DNA of 64,000 nt from JANSXG01 sp024743075 (GCA_042140185.1 CP159477.1:1302001-1366000); one strand, 5' to 3'. Shown: positions 27,821-37,233, numbered from the stretch's first letter. Notes: generated by a model from the sequence alone, not told the origin. Made by a program: numbers and translations.

Positions 27821-28357
27821 GTGTCCAGCGACAGCGGACATCCCGATCCCCCCGACGCCCTCGGTTTCGAGGAGGCGTACGCCACGCTTCGCGCTCTTGC
27901 CGGAGCTCAGTTCCGGGCCCAGGGCAGCGATCACACCCTTCAGCCGACCGCCCTCGTCCACGAGGCATACATGCGATTGGCGAAGTCGGGCTCGGCGATG
28001 CCAGCTGACCGGGAGCACCTCCTGGCGCTCGCGTCACGCGCGATGCGTCAAGTTCTGGTGGACCACGCGCGGAAGAAAGGGGCTCTCAAGCGAGGGGGCG
28101 ACGCCGGTCATCGCGTCACCCTGTCCGGAATCGGAGCCCGGGCCAATTGGGATGTGCTGGAGATCCACGATGCGCTCACGCGATTAGCGGAACTGAACGG
28201 GCGGCAGGCACAGATCGTCGAGCTCCGTTTCTTCGGTGGCCTATCGGTCGAGCAGGCGGCGGCCGCTCTCGGCGTGTCTGAACGCACTGTCTATCTCGAC
28301 TGGCAAATGGCCAAGGCGTGGCTGTGGTCGGAGCTCAACGAGGCATCGAACCAATGA
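27821..28357 (+). CDS. ECF-type RNA polymerase sigma factor
   Basis: 178 residues with a GTG start preceded by CGGAG. Region 2 motifs are HTLQPTALVHEAYMRLAKSG and LALASRAMRQVLVDHARKKG. The region 4 helix-turn-helix is IVELRFFGGLSVEQAAAALG followed by RTVYLDWQMAKAWLW. It is clearly paralogous to the factor at 12880-13455. The stop overlaps the kinase start in ATGA (28354-28357), so the two are translationally coupled. The intergenic stretch 27663-27820 separates it from the divergent secreted protein gene and must hold both promoters; TAATACCCT near 27799 is a -10 candidate. Confidence 0.92.
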   Translation: MSSDSGHPDPPDALGFEEAYATLRALAGAQFRAQGSDHTLQPTALVHEAYMRLAKSGSAMPADREHLLALASRAMRQVLVDHARKKGALKRGGDAGHRVTLSGIGARANWDVLEIHDALTRLAELNGRQAQIVELRFFGGLSVEQAAAALGVSERTVYLDWQMAKAWLWSELNEASNQ

Positions 28358-30869
28358 GCGCGAACTACTCCGAGGTTCGTGAGGTGTTTCATCGCGTTTG
28401 CGAACTGCCCAGTTCTGCGCGTACCGCGGCGCTGGACACAATGTGTGAGGACCGCGACGAGATCCGAGGAGAGGTTGAACGCCTGCTCCGTGCGATGGAT
28501 AGCGCTGATTCCGGCTTCGCAGAATCATCGCCGGCGGAGTTTGGACGAGCCAGAGGGCTTAAGGTCGAGGGATACGAGATACTCAAGCCGATCGGCGAGG
28601 GGGGCATGGGGACGGTCTACCTCGCAGAGCAGTGCAGCCCGCGCCGAACGGTTGCGCTGAAGACCATCAGGCCTGGTCTTGTCGGTGAACAGGTGGCACG
28701 CCGGTTTCGTCGAGAGGCCGAGGCACTGGCCAAACTTTCACACCCGGGGATCGCTCGTGTCTTCGAGGTCGGTGTCGCCGACGCGTTCGGAAGCCCCGTC
28801 CCGTATATTGCCATGGAGTTTGTGGACGGTGTACCGGTGACGGCCTACGCCGGGGCAAGCCTAAGGTCAACGAGGGAGCGGCTGGAACTCGCCATCGCGA
28901 TCTGCGCTGCAGTCGATCATGCGCATGTGCGCGGAGTCTTGCACCGTGACCTGAAGCCCGCCAACATCCTCGTCGATACATCAGGGAACTCCGCATTCTC
29001 GATTTCGGCATCGCAAGAGTCACGGAAGGTGAACCCGACCGGGGCACGCTGCAGACGGAAACCGGGCAGATTCTCGGGACCGCCGCCTATATGAGTCCCG
29101 AACAGGCGTCGGGCGACCCTCGAGCGATCGACGAGCGGAGCGATGTTTACGCGCTCGGTGCGGTGGTCTTCGAAATGTTGTCTGGCAGGCTTCCGCACGA
29201 GGTGCACGGGCTGCCTCTGCCTGACGCTCTGGGACTGATCCGCGATGCAGACGCCACGCTCCTCGGGACGGTCGTCCCGACGCTCCGAGGCGATCTTGAG
29301 GTAGTTATTGCCAAGGCACTGGAGAAGGAGCCCGATCGGAGGTACCAGTCCGTCGGAGAGTTCCGAGACGACCTCCGTCGTTTTCTCGACGACCGCCCGA
29401 TCGTCGCGCGACGCCCGAGTTCGCTCTACCAACTCCGCAAGTTCACGCGACGCAACAAGACGCTCGTCGGCGGCGTGTGCGGTGTAATTATAGCGCTCGT
29501 CCTCGGACTGATTGCGACATCGTTCGCCCTCAACAGAGAAGCGGATGCCCGCCGATTCGCGGAGCAGCAAACCGAGCGAGCGCTGTCGTCGCGTGACATC
29601 CTTGAACGCGTGTTCCTCGGGCTGAGCCCGACGCAGACGCAAGCGATGGACACGACGCTGCTTCGGAGCATGCTCGATCGAGCCGCCGCGAATACCGGTT
29701 CAATCGAGGACGAGCAGGTTCGGGCCGAGACCGCAGCGCTCTTCGGACGGGTGTACCACTCCATCTTCGAGTACGCGTCGGCCGTGGAACAGCTCGAACA
29801 GGCCGCGGAGCTCTTCGGAACGATCGATCCGGCACCCGTGACCGAGAGGGCGTTCGTCCTTCAACTACTCGCTGACTCGTACACCGCGACGGGGCAACCC
29901 GATCTGGCGCGCGCCACCTTCGATCGTGCGATCGATGCCGCCGAGTCATCGAAGGACGCCGGGGTGATCGCTTCGGGACGGCGCTTGTACGCCGAGTTCC
30001 TTATGGATCAGGGTGACACCAGCGCAGCGATCGAGATGCTCGACGGCCACGGGTTCGAGCCGGGCCTGCTCGGCGCGGCCGAGAGGGCGCGCTCTTCGAT
30101 GCTCCGGGGTGCGATCTATCGGCGCATGGGTCGGCTCAAACAGGCGCAGGATGAGTACCAGACCGCACTCGCGCTCTATCGCGATGTGGGCGAGCGCTTC
30201 GGCGAATCAGTTGTCCTGAACTCGCTCGCGGTTTTGGCCCGACGGGACGGTCGAAATGCTGACGCCGAAAGCTATTACCGGGCAAGTCTGCGGGTGCGGA
30301 ACGAAGTCGATCCGCGACCGAACCCTGACGTTGCCGCCACGCTCGCCAACCTCGGTCGCCTGCTCATGCTCCGGGGCGACCTTGAGCAGGCCAATGAGAT
30401 CCTCACGGAATCCTTGGAACTGCATGAGGACATCTTCGACGGTCCGAATTTCGGCACAGCTGTCGTGCACGGCTCACTCGCCGAGCTGGCGCTCACCCGA
30501 CGAGACTCTTCTCGGGCGATCGATCATGCTCGTTCCAGCTTGGAAATTCTTAATGAAGTCCTGCCGGAATCGCATCCACGGGTCGCGCAATCCACGCGTC
30601 TGCTCGGAGATGCTCTCCGCGCGTCGGATCAGGCTGATGCGGCCGCCGAGCAGTACGACCGGGCACTTGAATTGGCACTCGCCGCCGGAGCCGACTCCGA
30701 AGAGACCGTCATCCCGATCCAGCGTGACCTCGCGGGCGTTTTGATCACGATCGGGCAGACGGATCGCGCGGAGGAACTTCTGCTCGACTGCCTTCGTCAT
30801 CTCAGCGAAACGAGCGAGCAGGCCGCGGCGATCCGAGCGCAGTTGAGGCTGCTCCGTGGGTCCCGCTAA
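28354..30869 (+). pseudogene. Transmembrane Ser/Thr protein kinase with TPR tail (apparent frameshift in the kinase domain)
   Basis: The first frame starts at MSANYSEVREVFHRV and gives the kinase N-lobe: IGEGGMGTVYLAEQ, VALKTIRPG and HRDLKPANILVD. Near 28984-28990 (GGGAACTCC) it passes to the frame reading LRILDFGIARVTEG, LGTAAYMSPEQASG and SDVYALGAVVFEML. One missing base, probably an A, restores DFG directly after the catalytic loop. A transmembrane helix (VCGVIIALVLGLIATSFAL) and many TPR units follow (TLANLGRLLMLRGDLEQANE). Both halves are well conserved, which argues for a sequence error. It is coupled to the preceding ECF factor and paralogous to the kinase at 10509-12883. Confidence 0.82.
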
Positions 30870-31213
30870 AGTGCCGGGCGTCTGTCGATGGGTCCGGGTC
30901 CCGACGAACTGCGCTCCGCGGGATGCCGGGCGCTGATGTGCCAGCCGACCTGTCGGCCGAAGTGGGCGTGCTGCTGTCCTGTTTCGACACGACCCGCCTG
31001 AACGGAACGCGTGTTCACGGCGGCGTGGCCGATACCATCGAAATCGAGCCAACTCAAGACTCGTAAGCGTGCCGCACCGAAGCATCCGAGGCGCCACGCC
31101 CATCATTGCGGAATCAGAGGGCGCAAGCACGATGAATGATCACGGTGCTAAACTCGGATAATCTGGCGATCGTCGCGTCGATGCATCGCGAGTGCGGGCT
31201 TTGAAGGAGTGAA
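30870..31213 (+). other. Gap of 344 bases with one weak small ORF
   Basis: No recognised gene. An ATG frame at 30923-31066 encodes 47 residues (MPGADVPADLSAEVGVLLSC to EIEPTQDS) with amphipathic character, but it has no convincing ribosome-binding site and no family I know. The rest contains nothing I can name. The promoter for the gene at 31214 should be here, but I see no clear boxes. Confidence 0.3.
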
Positions 31214-31837
31214 GTGCAGTTTGATCGTGCCGAACTTGACGACAGGCTGCGGGAGCGAATGGAGCTCCTGCAACGGTGGTCCCGTGTGATCCGTCACGAC
31301 CTCGGCAATGTGGTCTACCCGAGTCGATCGCTGATGGAGAAAGCCGCGAACGAGGGCGAAGCTGGCAGGAAGCTCGGCGATCGTGTCAGGGTCCTGACGG
31401 AGATGATGGAAGCGAACAGAGCGGTCCTTGCTTTTTTGGGTCCACTCAGTCCGAGTGATAGCGACGCCGCAGTGATCGCAGCAGAATGGTGGCCGCACGC
31501 GAAGAGCCTGTTGCGCGCGGTTCCGAATGGCTCCTGGACAATCACGGGTCCGACACGGCGAGATCGAGCGCTTCCGATCTCGGCGTGCGGGCTCACCCAT
31601 CTCGCTTTTTCCGTGATGATCGCGGTTGATCTCCACGCCGAGCGAGGTAGCGGTGGCGCATTCGATATCGACTGCGATGAAATCCCGACGACTTCGGTGC
31701 GGATCACCGCAAAAGGCCGGTTTGTTCAACCACCCCAACTGCTCGAGCCAATCCGGCGGATTTCGGATCAATTGGGTGCATCGTTCGAGGATGAGGCCAC
31801 GCTCACCTCTTGGACCGTTCGGTTCGCCTGGGAGTGA
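31214..31837 (+). CDS. Degenerate histidine kinase / ChpT-like phosphotransfer protein
   Basis: 207 residues, GTG start with GAAGGAG upstream. The N-terminal helical hairpin carries a histidine-box-like motif, WSRVIRHDLGNVVYPSRSLM, typical of dimerisation/phosphotransfer helices. The C-terminal part has the length of a GHKL ATPase fold but lacks the N, G1 and G2 boxes (no NAxxA, no DxGxG). That architecture recalls ChpT/ShpT histidine phosphotransferases. Just downstream are a complete sensor kinase and a sigma-54 response regulator, so it may feed phosphoryl groups into that relay. This is inference; a dead kinase remnant is an alternative. Confidence 0.6.
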   Translation: MQFDRAELDDRLRERMELLQRWSRVIRHDLGNVVYPSRSLMEKAANEGEAGRKLGDRVRVLTEMMEANRAVLAFLGPLSPSDSDAAVIAAEWWPHAKSLLRAVPNGSWTITGPTRRDRALPISACGLTHLAFSVMIAVDLHAERGSGGAFDIDCDEIPTTSVRITAKGRFVQPPQLLEPIRRISDQLGASFEDEATLTSWTVRFAWE

Positions 31838-32097
31838 GTTCGTCTGATATTCGGAAGAATGCGGGTTCGCCGGCCCGCTTCCAGAACGGCGTCAGCATCG
31901 CGGCAGCCGAATCGCATTTCGACTTCAGGATTGGATGACTGCTCTCTCTCGCCGCTTGGACGAACAACCGGAGCCTCGGCGAGACCTCGGTCGCGTTCGA
32001 TGAGGCGGCCCGCGAGGCGTCGGCCGGCAAGTGCTGGGACGACGAGAACATCTGGGCTACGGATCAGGATCTATTGATCAACCCTGAGCAAGAGTGA
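31834..32097 (+). other. Small reading frame interrupted by one in-frame TGA
   Basis: A GTG at 31834 overlaps the preceding stop (GTGA) and opens a frame giving SPARFQNGVSIAAAESHFDF to a TGA at 31936. The same frame then continues LLSLAAWTNNRSLGETSVAF and KCWDDENIWATDQDLLINPE to a stop at 32097. Both parts look protein-like and there is no better frame. It could be a small gene with a nonsense change or base error, or two short ORFs. I know no homologue. Confidence 0.3.
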
Positions 32098-32435
32098 CAC
32101 CGACGCGAGTTCGCGCCAGAGGCAAGCGGACGGGAGCGAGCCGGCTTGAAACGCTTGATCTCGGGCACCGGTTGTTGCGGATCGGTCCGCTCCATCCGGG
32201 AAGCGGTGGAGCATCATGAAGAATCGCGGTGGATCTGACCCGCTGAATCCATCACGATCGGTTTACCCCCGTTCGCCGCCCAAGTTCTGCAGGGCCGCCG
32301 GAGCAGTCGTACGCCCCCCCTCGGACCTACGATTTGCAGGTCCACTGCATAGCGAACTGATAAACTGCAAAGGGTCGGCGGGCTCGGTCGCCGGCACGAA
32401 CTCACCCGGCAGAAATGTCACGGAGAAATTAGAAC
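32098..32435 (+). other. Non-coding stretch upstream of the sensor kinase
   Basis: 338 bases without a convincing gene on either strand. It should hold the promoter of the kinase/regulator pair. I found no sigma-54 motif, clear -10/-35 pair, terminator or RNA gene. Confidence 0.3.
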
Positions 32436-33635
32436 TTGGCGGCCGATCAGCGGCACCATCTTGATCCTTCCGAGTTGGATGATGCATCCTCATCGGAACT
32501 CGCGGAGAGAGTCAAGGAGCTTGACTGTCTCTATCAAGTTGCTGCCATCTTCGCGGAGCGAGGCGAACCTGTTCGCGACTGTCTCGAACGAGTCGTGGCG
32601 GTGCTCGCATCGGCCTGTCGCTTTCCGGAACTCGCGCTTGCGGAACTCACTCTCGATGACTTTGAGGCCTGTTGGCCGGAATGCCCGGGAAACAGAACAG
32701 GCCCTCGGATCATCGCTCCTCTGCGCGTTGACGGGAAGCCTCGGGGTGAGATCAGGCTCGCTTACCGTGATCCCGGTAGAGATTCCGCCGATGCTTCCAC
32801 GCCGGAAAAGTGCGATCTGTTTATCGCTGAAGAGCAGGCTCTGCTCGATGCGGTCGCCAGGCAAGTCGGCGTATTTGTCGCGGGAGTCGAATCGGAACGG
32901 CACCGTCGCCAGATCGAGGTGACATTGTGGCACGCAGACCGATTGGCGACGATTGGGCAACTTGCCGCGGGCGTTGCGCACGAACTGAATGAGCCGATCT
33001 GCAGTATGCTCGGCTTTGCACAACTAGCACTCAAATCCTCGGAGATCCCTGCGCAGGTTCGGTCTGACCTTGATCGGATAGTCGACGCCGCTCTGCACGG
33101 GCGTGAGATCATCCGCAAGTTGTTGCTTTTCGCTCGACAAACTCCGGCGTCCAAGCGCCCCGTCTCTGTGAACGATGTCGTCGAGGAAGCGATGTTTCTG
33201 CTCGAAGCGGGATGTGACAAGTCCGGCATCAGGTTCGTGCGAGACTTGGCGACGGACCTTCCGCAGATTCCCGCTGACCCCGTGCAGCTTCGGCAGGTGA
33301 TCACGAATCTGATTATCAATGCCATGCACGCGATTGATAGCAAGGGAACCGTGACGGTCCGCACAGTTGCACGAGCCGATTCGGTAGAACTCCTCGTCGT
33401 TGATACAGGAGTCGGAATGAGCGATGATGTCCGGCGGCGGGTTTTCGACCCGTTCTTCACGACCAAGGACATCGGAAAGGGTACAGGTCTCGGGCTTTCC
33501 ATTGTCCAGGGCATCGTCGCGGGTCACGGCGGCTCAATCACGGTTGAATCTGATCCGGATGTTGGCAGCGCCTTCAGCGTGCGTTTTCCGTTGCTATCGA
33601 GCGAGGGAAACTCGGTTCCCAGGGAGTTGTCATGA
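32436..33635 (+). CDS. Sensor histidine kinase (NtrB-like) with N-terminal GAF-like module
   Basis: 399 residues from a TTG start with CGGAG upstream. There is no membrane segment, so it is a cytosolic sensor. Residues about 20-155 form a GAF-like module beginning LAERVKELDCLYQVAAIF. The dimerisation helix has the phospho-accepting His182 in LAAGVAHELNEPICSMLG. The ATPase domain has QVITNLIINAMHAI (N box), VVDTGVGMSD (G1), FDPFFTTKDIGKGTGLGLSI (F and G2). Its stop overlaps the regulator start in ATGA. The N-terminal module resembles that of the nucleotidyltransferase at 37234, suggesting a common ligand. Confidence 0.9.
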   Translation: MAADQRHHLDPSELDDASSSELAERVKELDCLYQVAAIFAERGEPVRDCLERVVAVLASACRFPELALAELTLDDFEACWPECPGNRTGPRIIAPLRVDGKPRGEIRLAYRDPGRDSADASTPEKCDLFIAEEQALLDAVARQVGVFVAGVESERHRRQIEVTLWHADRLATIGQLAAGVAHELNEPICSMLGFAQLALKSSEIPAQVRSDLDRIVDAALHGREIIRKLLLFARQTPASKRPVSVNDVVEEAMFLLEAGCDKSGIRFVRDLATDLPQIPADPVQLRQVITNLIINAMHAIDSKGTVTVRTVARADSVELLVVDTGVGMSDDVRRRVFDPFFTTKDIGKGTGLGLSIVQGIVAGHGGSITVESDPDVGSAFSVRFPLLSSEGNSVPRELS

Positions 33636-34969
33636 CGCAGGCGACTCGTGTATTGGTTGTGGACGATTCTGCGTCGACACGGGAGGTTCTCGAGCGCAAT
33701 CTCCGCTCCGAGGGCCACGACGTGACCACGTGTTCCGATGTGCGAACAGCTCTCGGGGTTCTGGCGCGCGGCAAGATTGACTTGGTGGTCACCGACCTCC
33801 GTATGCCCGGCGCTGACGGTATGGAACTCGTCCGTCACGTCAGAGATAACCACCGCGAAACCGGCGTCATCATGGTCACCGGCTTTGCGACTGTGGGCGG
33901 AGCTGTTTCAGCGATGCGGGAGGGGGTGGACGATTATCTCCCCAAACCATTCTCCGACGATGAACTCAGAGCCGCGGTAAGCTCTTGTCTCGATAAGGTC
34001 AGGCTTCGCCGGGATATCGAACCCGCTGGTACTGTGGAACCACCGCGTGGACTCATCGGATGGTCTGAACCCATGCAACATGTCTACAGCCTCATCGCCC
34101 GGGCGTCCGCTGTTCGTGTTCCGGTTCTGATCACGGGAGAGAGCGGAACAGGCAAAGAACTCGTCGCGCGCGCGATCCACTACCAAAACTCGAACGAACC
34201 AGGTCCCTTTCTAGCGGTGAATTGTGCGGCGATACCCGAAGCGCTGATCGAGAGCGAGCTCTTCGGTCACGCCAAAGGTGCGTTCACCGGGGCAACCGGT
34301 ACTCGAGAAGGATTCTTCGTCGCCGCTGATGGAGGCACGCTCTTTCTAGACGAAGTTGCCGAGTTGGCACCCGCGGCCCAGGCCAAGCTGTTGCGGGTGT
34401 TACAAGAGAAGGTTGTTCAACCAGTGGGTTCTGATAAGACTCGCGCAATAAATGTTCGGATTGTCGCCGCGACGAACCGCGATCTCGAACTCATGGCGCG
34501 AGACGGCGACTTTCGAGAAGATCTCTTCTTCCGGCTTCATGTGCTGCCTATTCAGATCCCGCCTCTCCGCGAGCGAGGTGAGGATGTGGTCCGCCTCTTC
34601 CGGCACTTTCTCGCCCAGGCGGCGGAACATAGTTCCATTCCGACTCCGCGAGTAACCGACGCAGCGCTTCGTGCAATGCAGCGCTACTCGTGGCCCGGAA
34701 ATGTTCGTGAACTCCAGAACGTGGTCCAGCGACTTCTCGTCTTCGCGGACGCAGGGGTCATCGATTCAGTCGATCTGCCTTCGGTCATGAGGTATACCTC
34801 GCCAGTTTCGCGTCAGGTGGCCGGGGTTGCGGTGGGGGACCCCGTCTCCCTCAAAGAACTCGAAGGCGCGCACATCCGCGCGGTGCTCGCGAGCGTAGAC
34901 GGGAACAAGACGAAAGCCGCTTCGATCCTGGGCATTGATCGGAAATCGCTGCGATCGAAGCTCGCGTAG
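33632..34969 (+). CDS. Sigma-54-dependent NtrC-family response regulator
   Basis: 445 residues in three parts. The receiver has Asp55 in LVVTDLRMPGADG and the lysine in DYLPKPFSDD. The AAA+ domain has Walker A GESGTGKE (169-176), the sigma-54 contact loop GAFTGA (216-221), Walker B GGTLFLDEV and the sensor region WPGNVRELQNV. The C-terminal Fis-type helix-turn-helix reads GNKTKAASILGIDRKSLRSK. It is coupled to the upstream kinase. A sigma-54 promoter and two dyads sit between it and gdhA, so that operon is its likely target. Confidence 0.95.
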   Translation: MTQATRVLVVDDSASTREVLERNLRSEGHDVTTCSDVRTALGVLARGKIDLVVTDLRMPGADGMELVRHVRDNHRETGVIMVTGFATVGGAVSAMREGVDDYLPKPFSDDELRAAVSSCLDKVRLRRDIEPAGTVEPPRGLIGWSEPMQHVYSLIARASAVRVPVLITGESGTGKELVARAIHYQNSNEPGPFLAVNCAAIPEALIESELFGHAKGAFTGATGTREGFFVAADGGTLFLDEVAELAPAAQAKLLRVLQEKVVQPVGSDKTRAINVRIVAATNRDLELMARDGDFREDLFFRLHVLPIQIPPLRERGEDVVRLFRHFLAQAAEHSSIPTPRVTDAALRAMQRYSWPGNVRELQNVVQRLLVFADAGVIDSVDLPSVMRYTSPVSRQVAGVAVGDPVSLKELEGAHIRAVLASVDGNKTKAASILGIDRKSLRSKLA

Positions 34970-35002
34970 TTCAATCCAGCCGGACAGATAAGTGTTTCAT
35001 CT

Positions 35003-35017
35003 CCACCGTACCGGTGG
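35003..35017. promoter_or_regulatory. Candidate distal activator site
   Basis: CCACCG and CGGTGG form a perfect six-base inverted repeat with a TAC spacer. It lies about 220 bases upstream of the sigma-54 promoter and shares CCGGTGGGG with the palindrome region at 35164. It could be an enhancer-binding site for the adjacent regulator. Confidence 0.3.
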
Positions 35018-35165
35018 GGGCTTGAACCGGCGGAAACAAAGGCGGAGATCGATCGCGCGCCTGTGCCGGATGATAGTGGTGGAGTTTGGGTCGGGTGCCC
35101 GTCAACATGATCCGCTCGTGGATTGAGATACCTACCGGCAGCAAGATTTGGGGCGTTTCTCTCCG

Positions 35166-35184
35166 GTGGGGCGTAACGCCCCAC
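35166..35184. promoter_or_regulatory. Candidate enhancer site for the sigma-54 regulator (19-base palindrome)
   Basis: GTGGGGCGT and ACGCCCCAC are a perfect nine-base inverted repeat around a single A. It sits about 50 bases upstream of the -24 element, a usual place for an NtrC-type upstream activating sequence. There is no T tract, so a terminator is less likely. Confidence 0.5.
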
Positions 35185-35234
35185 ACGATCATCGTGCGAG
35201 GCTGCCTTTCAGGGTGTTAAGTCCTATGTCGTGT

Positions 35235-35250
35235 TGGCACGGGCCTTGCA
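35235..35250 (+). promoter_or_regulatory. Sigma-54 promoter of the gdhA operon
   Basis: TGGCACGGGCCTTGCA matches the sigma-54 consensus (TGGCACG, four bases, TTGCA) at every conserved position. The predicted start near 35262 leaves a leader of about 28 bases that includes the GGAG before gdhA. The NtrC-type activator is encoded immediately upstream. Confidence 0.85.
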
Positions 35251-35289
35251 AAGCATGATGGGTTCCTATTCAACACGGAGAACTCCTTC

Positions 35290-36630
35290 ATGACTATGGT
35301 CTCAGCCTCGAACTCACTGGATGCACCGGCCGCCCCTTCAGATCTCCGCCCCTCAGTCGATGACACGAATACTTCCGCTCTCTTCCAGCGTGTTCGGGAG
35401 CAGATCAATCGTGCCGCAGCGGCGATCGACTTGGCTCCAGAAGTGCAGAAGATTCTCGATTCGCCTGCGTGCGAAGTCAGTGTCAATTTCCCGGTCAACA
35501 TGGACGATGGGACCGTCGAGAAGTTCTCCGGCTACCGAGTCCAGCACAACAATGTGCTGGGACCATTCAAGGGAGGAATCAGATACCACCCGCAGGTGAG
35601 CATCGACGAGGTGCGCGCGTTGGCGGCATGGATGACGATCAAGTGCGCCCTCGTTGACATTCCCTTCGGTGGTGCCAAAGGCGGTGTGCAAGTCGATCCG
35701 TCAAAGCTGAGCAGGCGCGAGCTCGAGCGCATGACGCGTCGCTTTGTCTACGCACTCGGGAGCAACATCGGGCCCGGCTACGACGTTCCGGCCCCCGATG
35801 TGAACACGGACGCTCGGACGATGGCGTGGATCGCCGACACATATGCCGCGACAATGCCGCCCCAAGAGCGATATCGAGCTCCCGCCGTGGTCACCGGCAA
35901 GCCGGTCAGCGCAGGTGGGCTCGCGGGACGAGAAAAGGCGACCGGACAGGGCGTCGTTGACCTGATCGAGATGTGGGCGGCAGATGAGGGGCAAACGCTC
36001 GCAGGCTTGACATACACGGTGCAGGGCTTCGGCAAGGTCGGCGGCTGGGCAGCACGCATCTTGGACAAAAAGGGTGCGATACTGCTCGCGGTTCAGGACG
36101 CGACGGGATCCATCGGTTCGGTCTCCACTCGTGGATTGGACGCGGTGGCGTTGGCTGAGCATGTTCAACGGTTCGGTGGGATCGCGGGCTTTGAGGATGC
36201 CAAGGTCCTGTCGCCCGACGACTTCTTCGAGACCGACGCTGACGTATTCATTCCCGCCGCAATGGAGAACCAGGTTACAGCGCAGACGGCACGCCTTCTC
36301 AACGTTCGGCTTATCGCGGAAGGCGCGAACGGTCCAACAACGCCCGAAGCCGACCGCATTCTGCAAGATCGTGGTATCAGCGTACTACCGGACGTGCTTT
36401 GCAACGCGGGCGGCGTGATTGTGAGCTATTTCGAATGGCTCCAAAGCCGTGGCGGGAGCTCGTGGAAGGCCGAGGAAGTAGACAGCCGCCTGCTGGACAT
36501 ACTGACGCGCGCGTATTCGCGTGTCCGCGCAATCGTTGAGGAGAAGGCGGTCGACTGGCGCACGGCGTCGTACGCTGTTGCGTTGCAGCGAATCGAGCAG
36601 GTTTACGCCGAGCGAGGAATCTTCCCATGA
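35290..36630 (+). CDS. gdhA: Glu/Leu/Phe/Val dehydrogenase (glutamate dehydrogenase)
   Basis: 446 residues. The substrate-binding and catalytic lysines are in GPFKGGIRYHP (Lys94), AWMTIKCALVDIPFGGAKGG (Lys118 and Lys130), and the aspartate in DVPAPDVNTDARTMAWIAD. The Rossmann domain has TYTVQGFGKVGGWAAR, and the C-terminus has AEGANGPTTPEAD and LPDVLCNAGGVIVSYFEW. The enzyme interconverts glutamate and 2-oxoglutarate plus ammonia with NAD(P)H. It is under a sigma-54 promoter, fitting nitrogen control. Its stop overlaps the next start (ATGA). Placement with a transhydrogenase suggests NADPH balance matters here (inference). Confidence 0.95.
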   Translation: MTMVSASNSLDAPAAPSDLRPSVDDTNTSALFQRVREQINRAAAAIDLAPEVQKILDSPACEVSVNFPVNMDDGTVEKFSGYRVQHNNVLGPFKGGIRYHPQVSIDEVRALAAWMTIKCALVDIPFGGAKGGVQVDPSKLSRRELERMTRRFVYALGSNIGPGYDVPAPDVNTDARTMAWIADTYAATMPPQERYRAPAVVTGKPVSAGGLAGREKATGQGVVDLIEMWAADEGQTLAGLTYTVQGFGKVGGWAARILDKKGAILLAVQDATGSIGSVSTRGLDAVALAEHVQRFGGIAGFEDAKVLSPDDFFETDADVFIPAAMENQVTAQTARLLNVRLIAEGANGPTTPEADRILQDRGISVLPDVLCNAGGVIVSYFEWLQSRGGSSWKAEEVDSRLLDILTRAYSRVRAIVEEKAVDWRTASYAVALQRIEQVYAERGIFP

Positions 36631-37100
36631 GCACCGCGAATCGGAGAGCTGCCGTGGCATTTTCGACTCCAACCAAGCATACAGATCGATCCATCTATAT
36701 CACTGGTGTCGACATGAAGCGCCTTCGTTCAATGATCGGATCGGCGCGTCCGATTGGGTCCGGTGACAACTGGGATCGACCCTATCTGCTGTCGCTTGCG
36801 GCGGAACTGGATCGCGCCATCGTCATCGAAGCGACCGATGTACCTCCGGACGTAGTGACAATGAACTCGCGGTTGCGGTTGAGAGATCGCACGAACGCGT
36901 GGACAGTGACTCTCGTGTTTCCTCAGGACGCAGATCCGGAAGACGATCGGATCTCAGTTCTGGCGCCGCTTGGCGCAGCCCTGCTTGGCTGCCGGTGCGG
37001 AAGTTCCGTCAGTTTTCGTGTGCCGAGCGGTGATGTGCGCACATGCGAAGTCCTCAACATCCTCTATCAACCGGAAGCCGCGGGGGACATCGATCTTTAG
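36627..37100 (+). CDS. Rnk/GreA-like RNA-polymerase-binding factor (nucleoside diphosphate kinase regulator family)
   Basis: 157 residues. The C-terminal FKBP-like domain of the GreA/Rnk family is clear: ATDVPPDVVTMNSRLRLRD, VTLVFPQDADPEDDRISVLA and PLGAALLGCRCGSS, ending LNILYQPEAAGD. The N-terminal segment (ITGVDMKRLRSMIGSAR) is short, as in Rnk, so the long GreA coiled coil is absent. Relatives bind the RNA polymerase secondary channel or act on nucleotide pools. It is translationally coupled to gdhA. Its function in this operon is unknown. Confidence 0.8.
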   Translation: MSTANRRAAVAFSTPTKHTDRSIYITGVDMKRLRSMIGSARPIGSGDNWDRPYLLSLAAELDRAIVIEATDVPPDVVTMNSRLRLRDRTNAWTVTLVFPQDADPEDDRISVLAPLGAALLGCRCGSSVSFRVPSGDVRTCEVLNILYQPEAAGDIDL

Positions 37101-37233
37101 TCCTCGAGATCTCGTTTCGATTCGGCTCTCGCACAGACTCGCCATCAACTGGAAATCACCGAACGCGATGCCGCTCGTGCTCGGCTTGAGGGCGGGTCCT
37201 GATCGCGTCGGCACAGAACCGGGCAACACGAAC

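Noticed and set aside
31936..31938. Selenocysteine TGA
   Set aside because: No stem-loop of the selenocysteine type is evident after the TGA and no selenoprotein family matches the frame.
35166..35184. Terminator of the kinase/regulator operon
   Set aside because: The palindrome has a one-base centre, too small for an RNA hairpin loop at full length, and no T tract follows; an operator or enhancer fits better.
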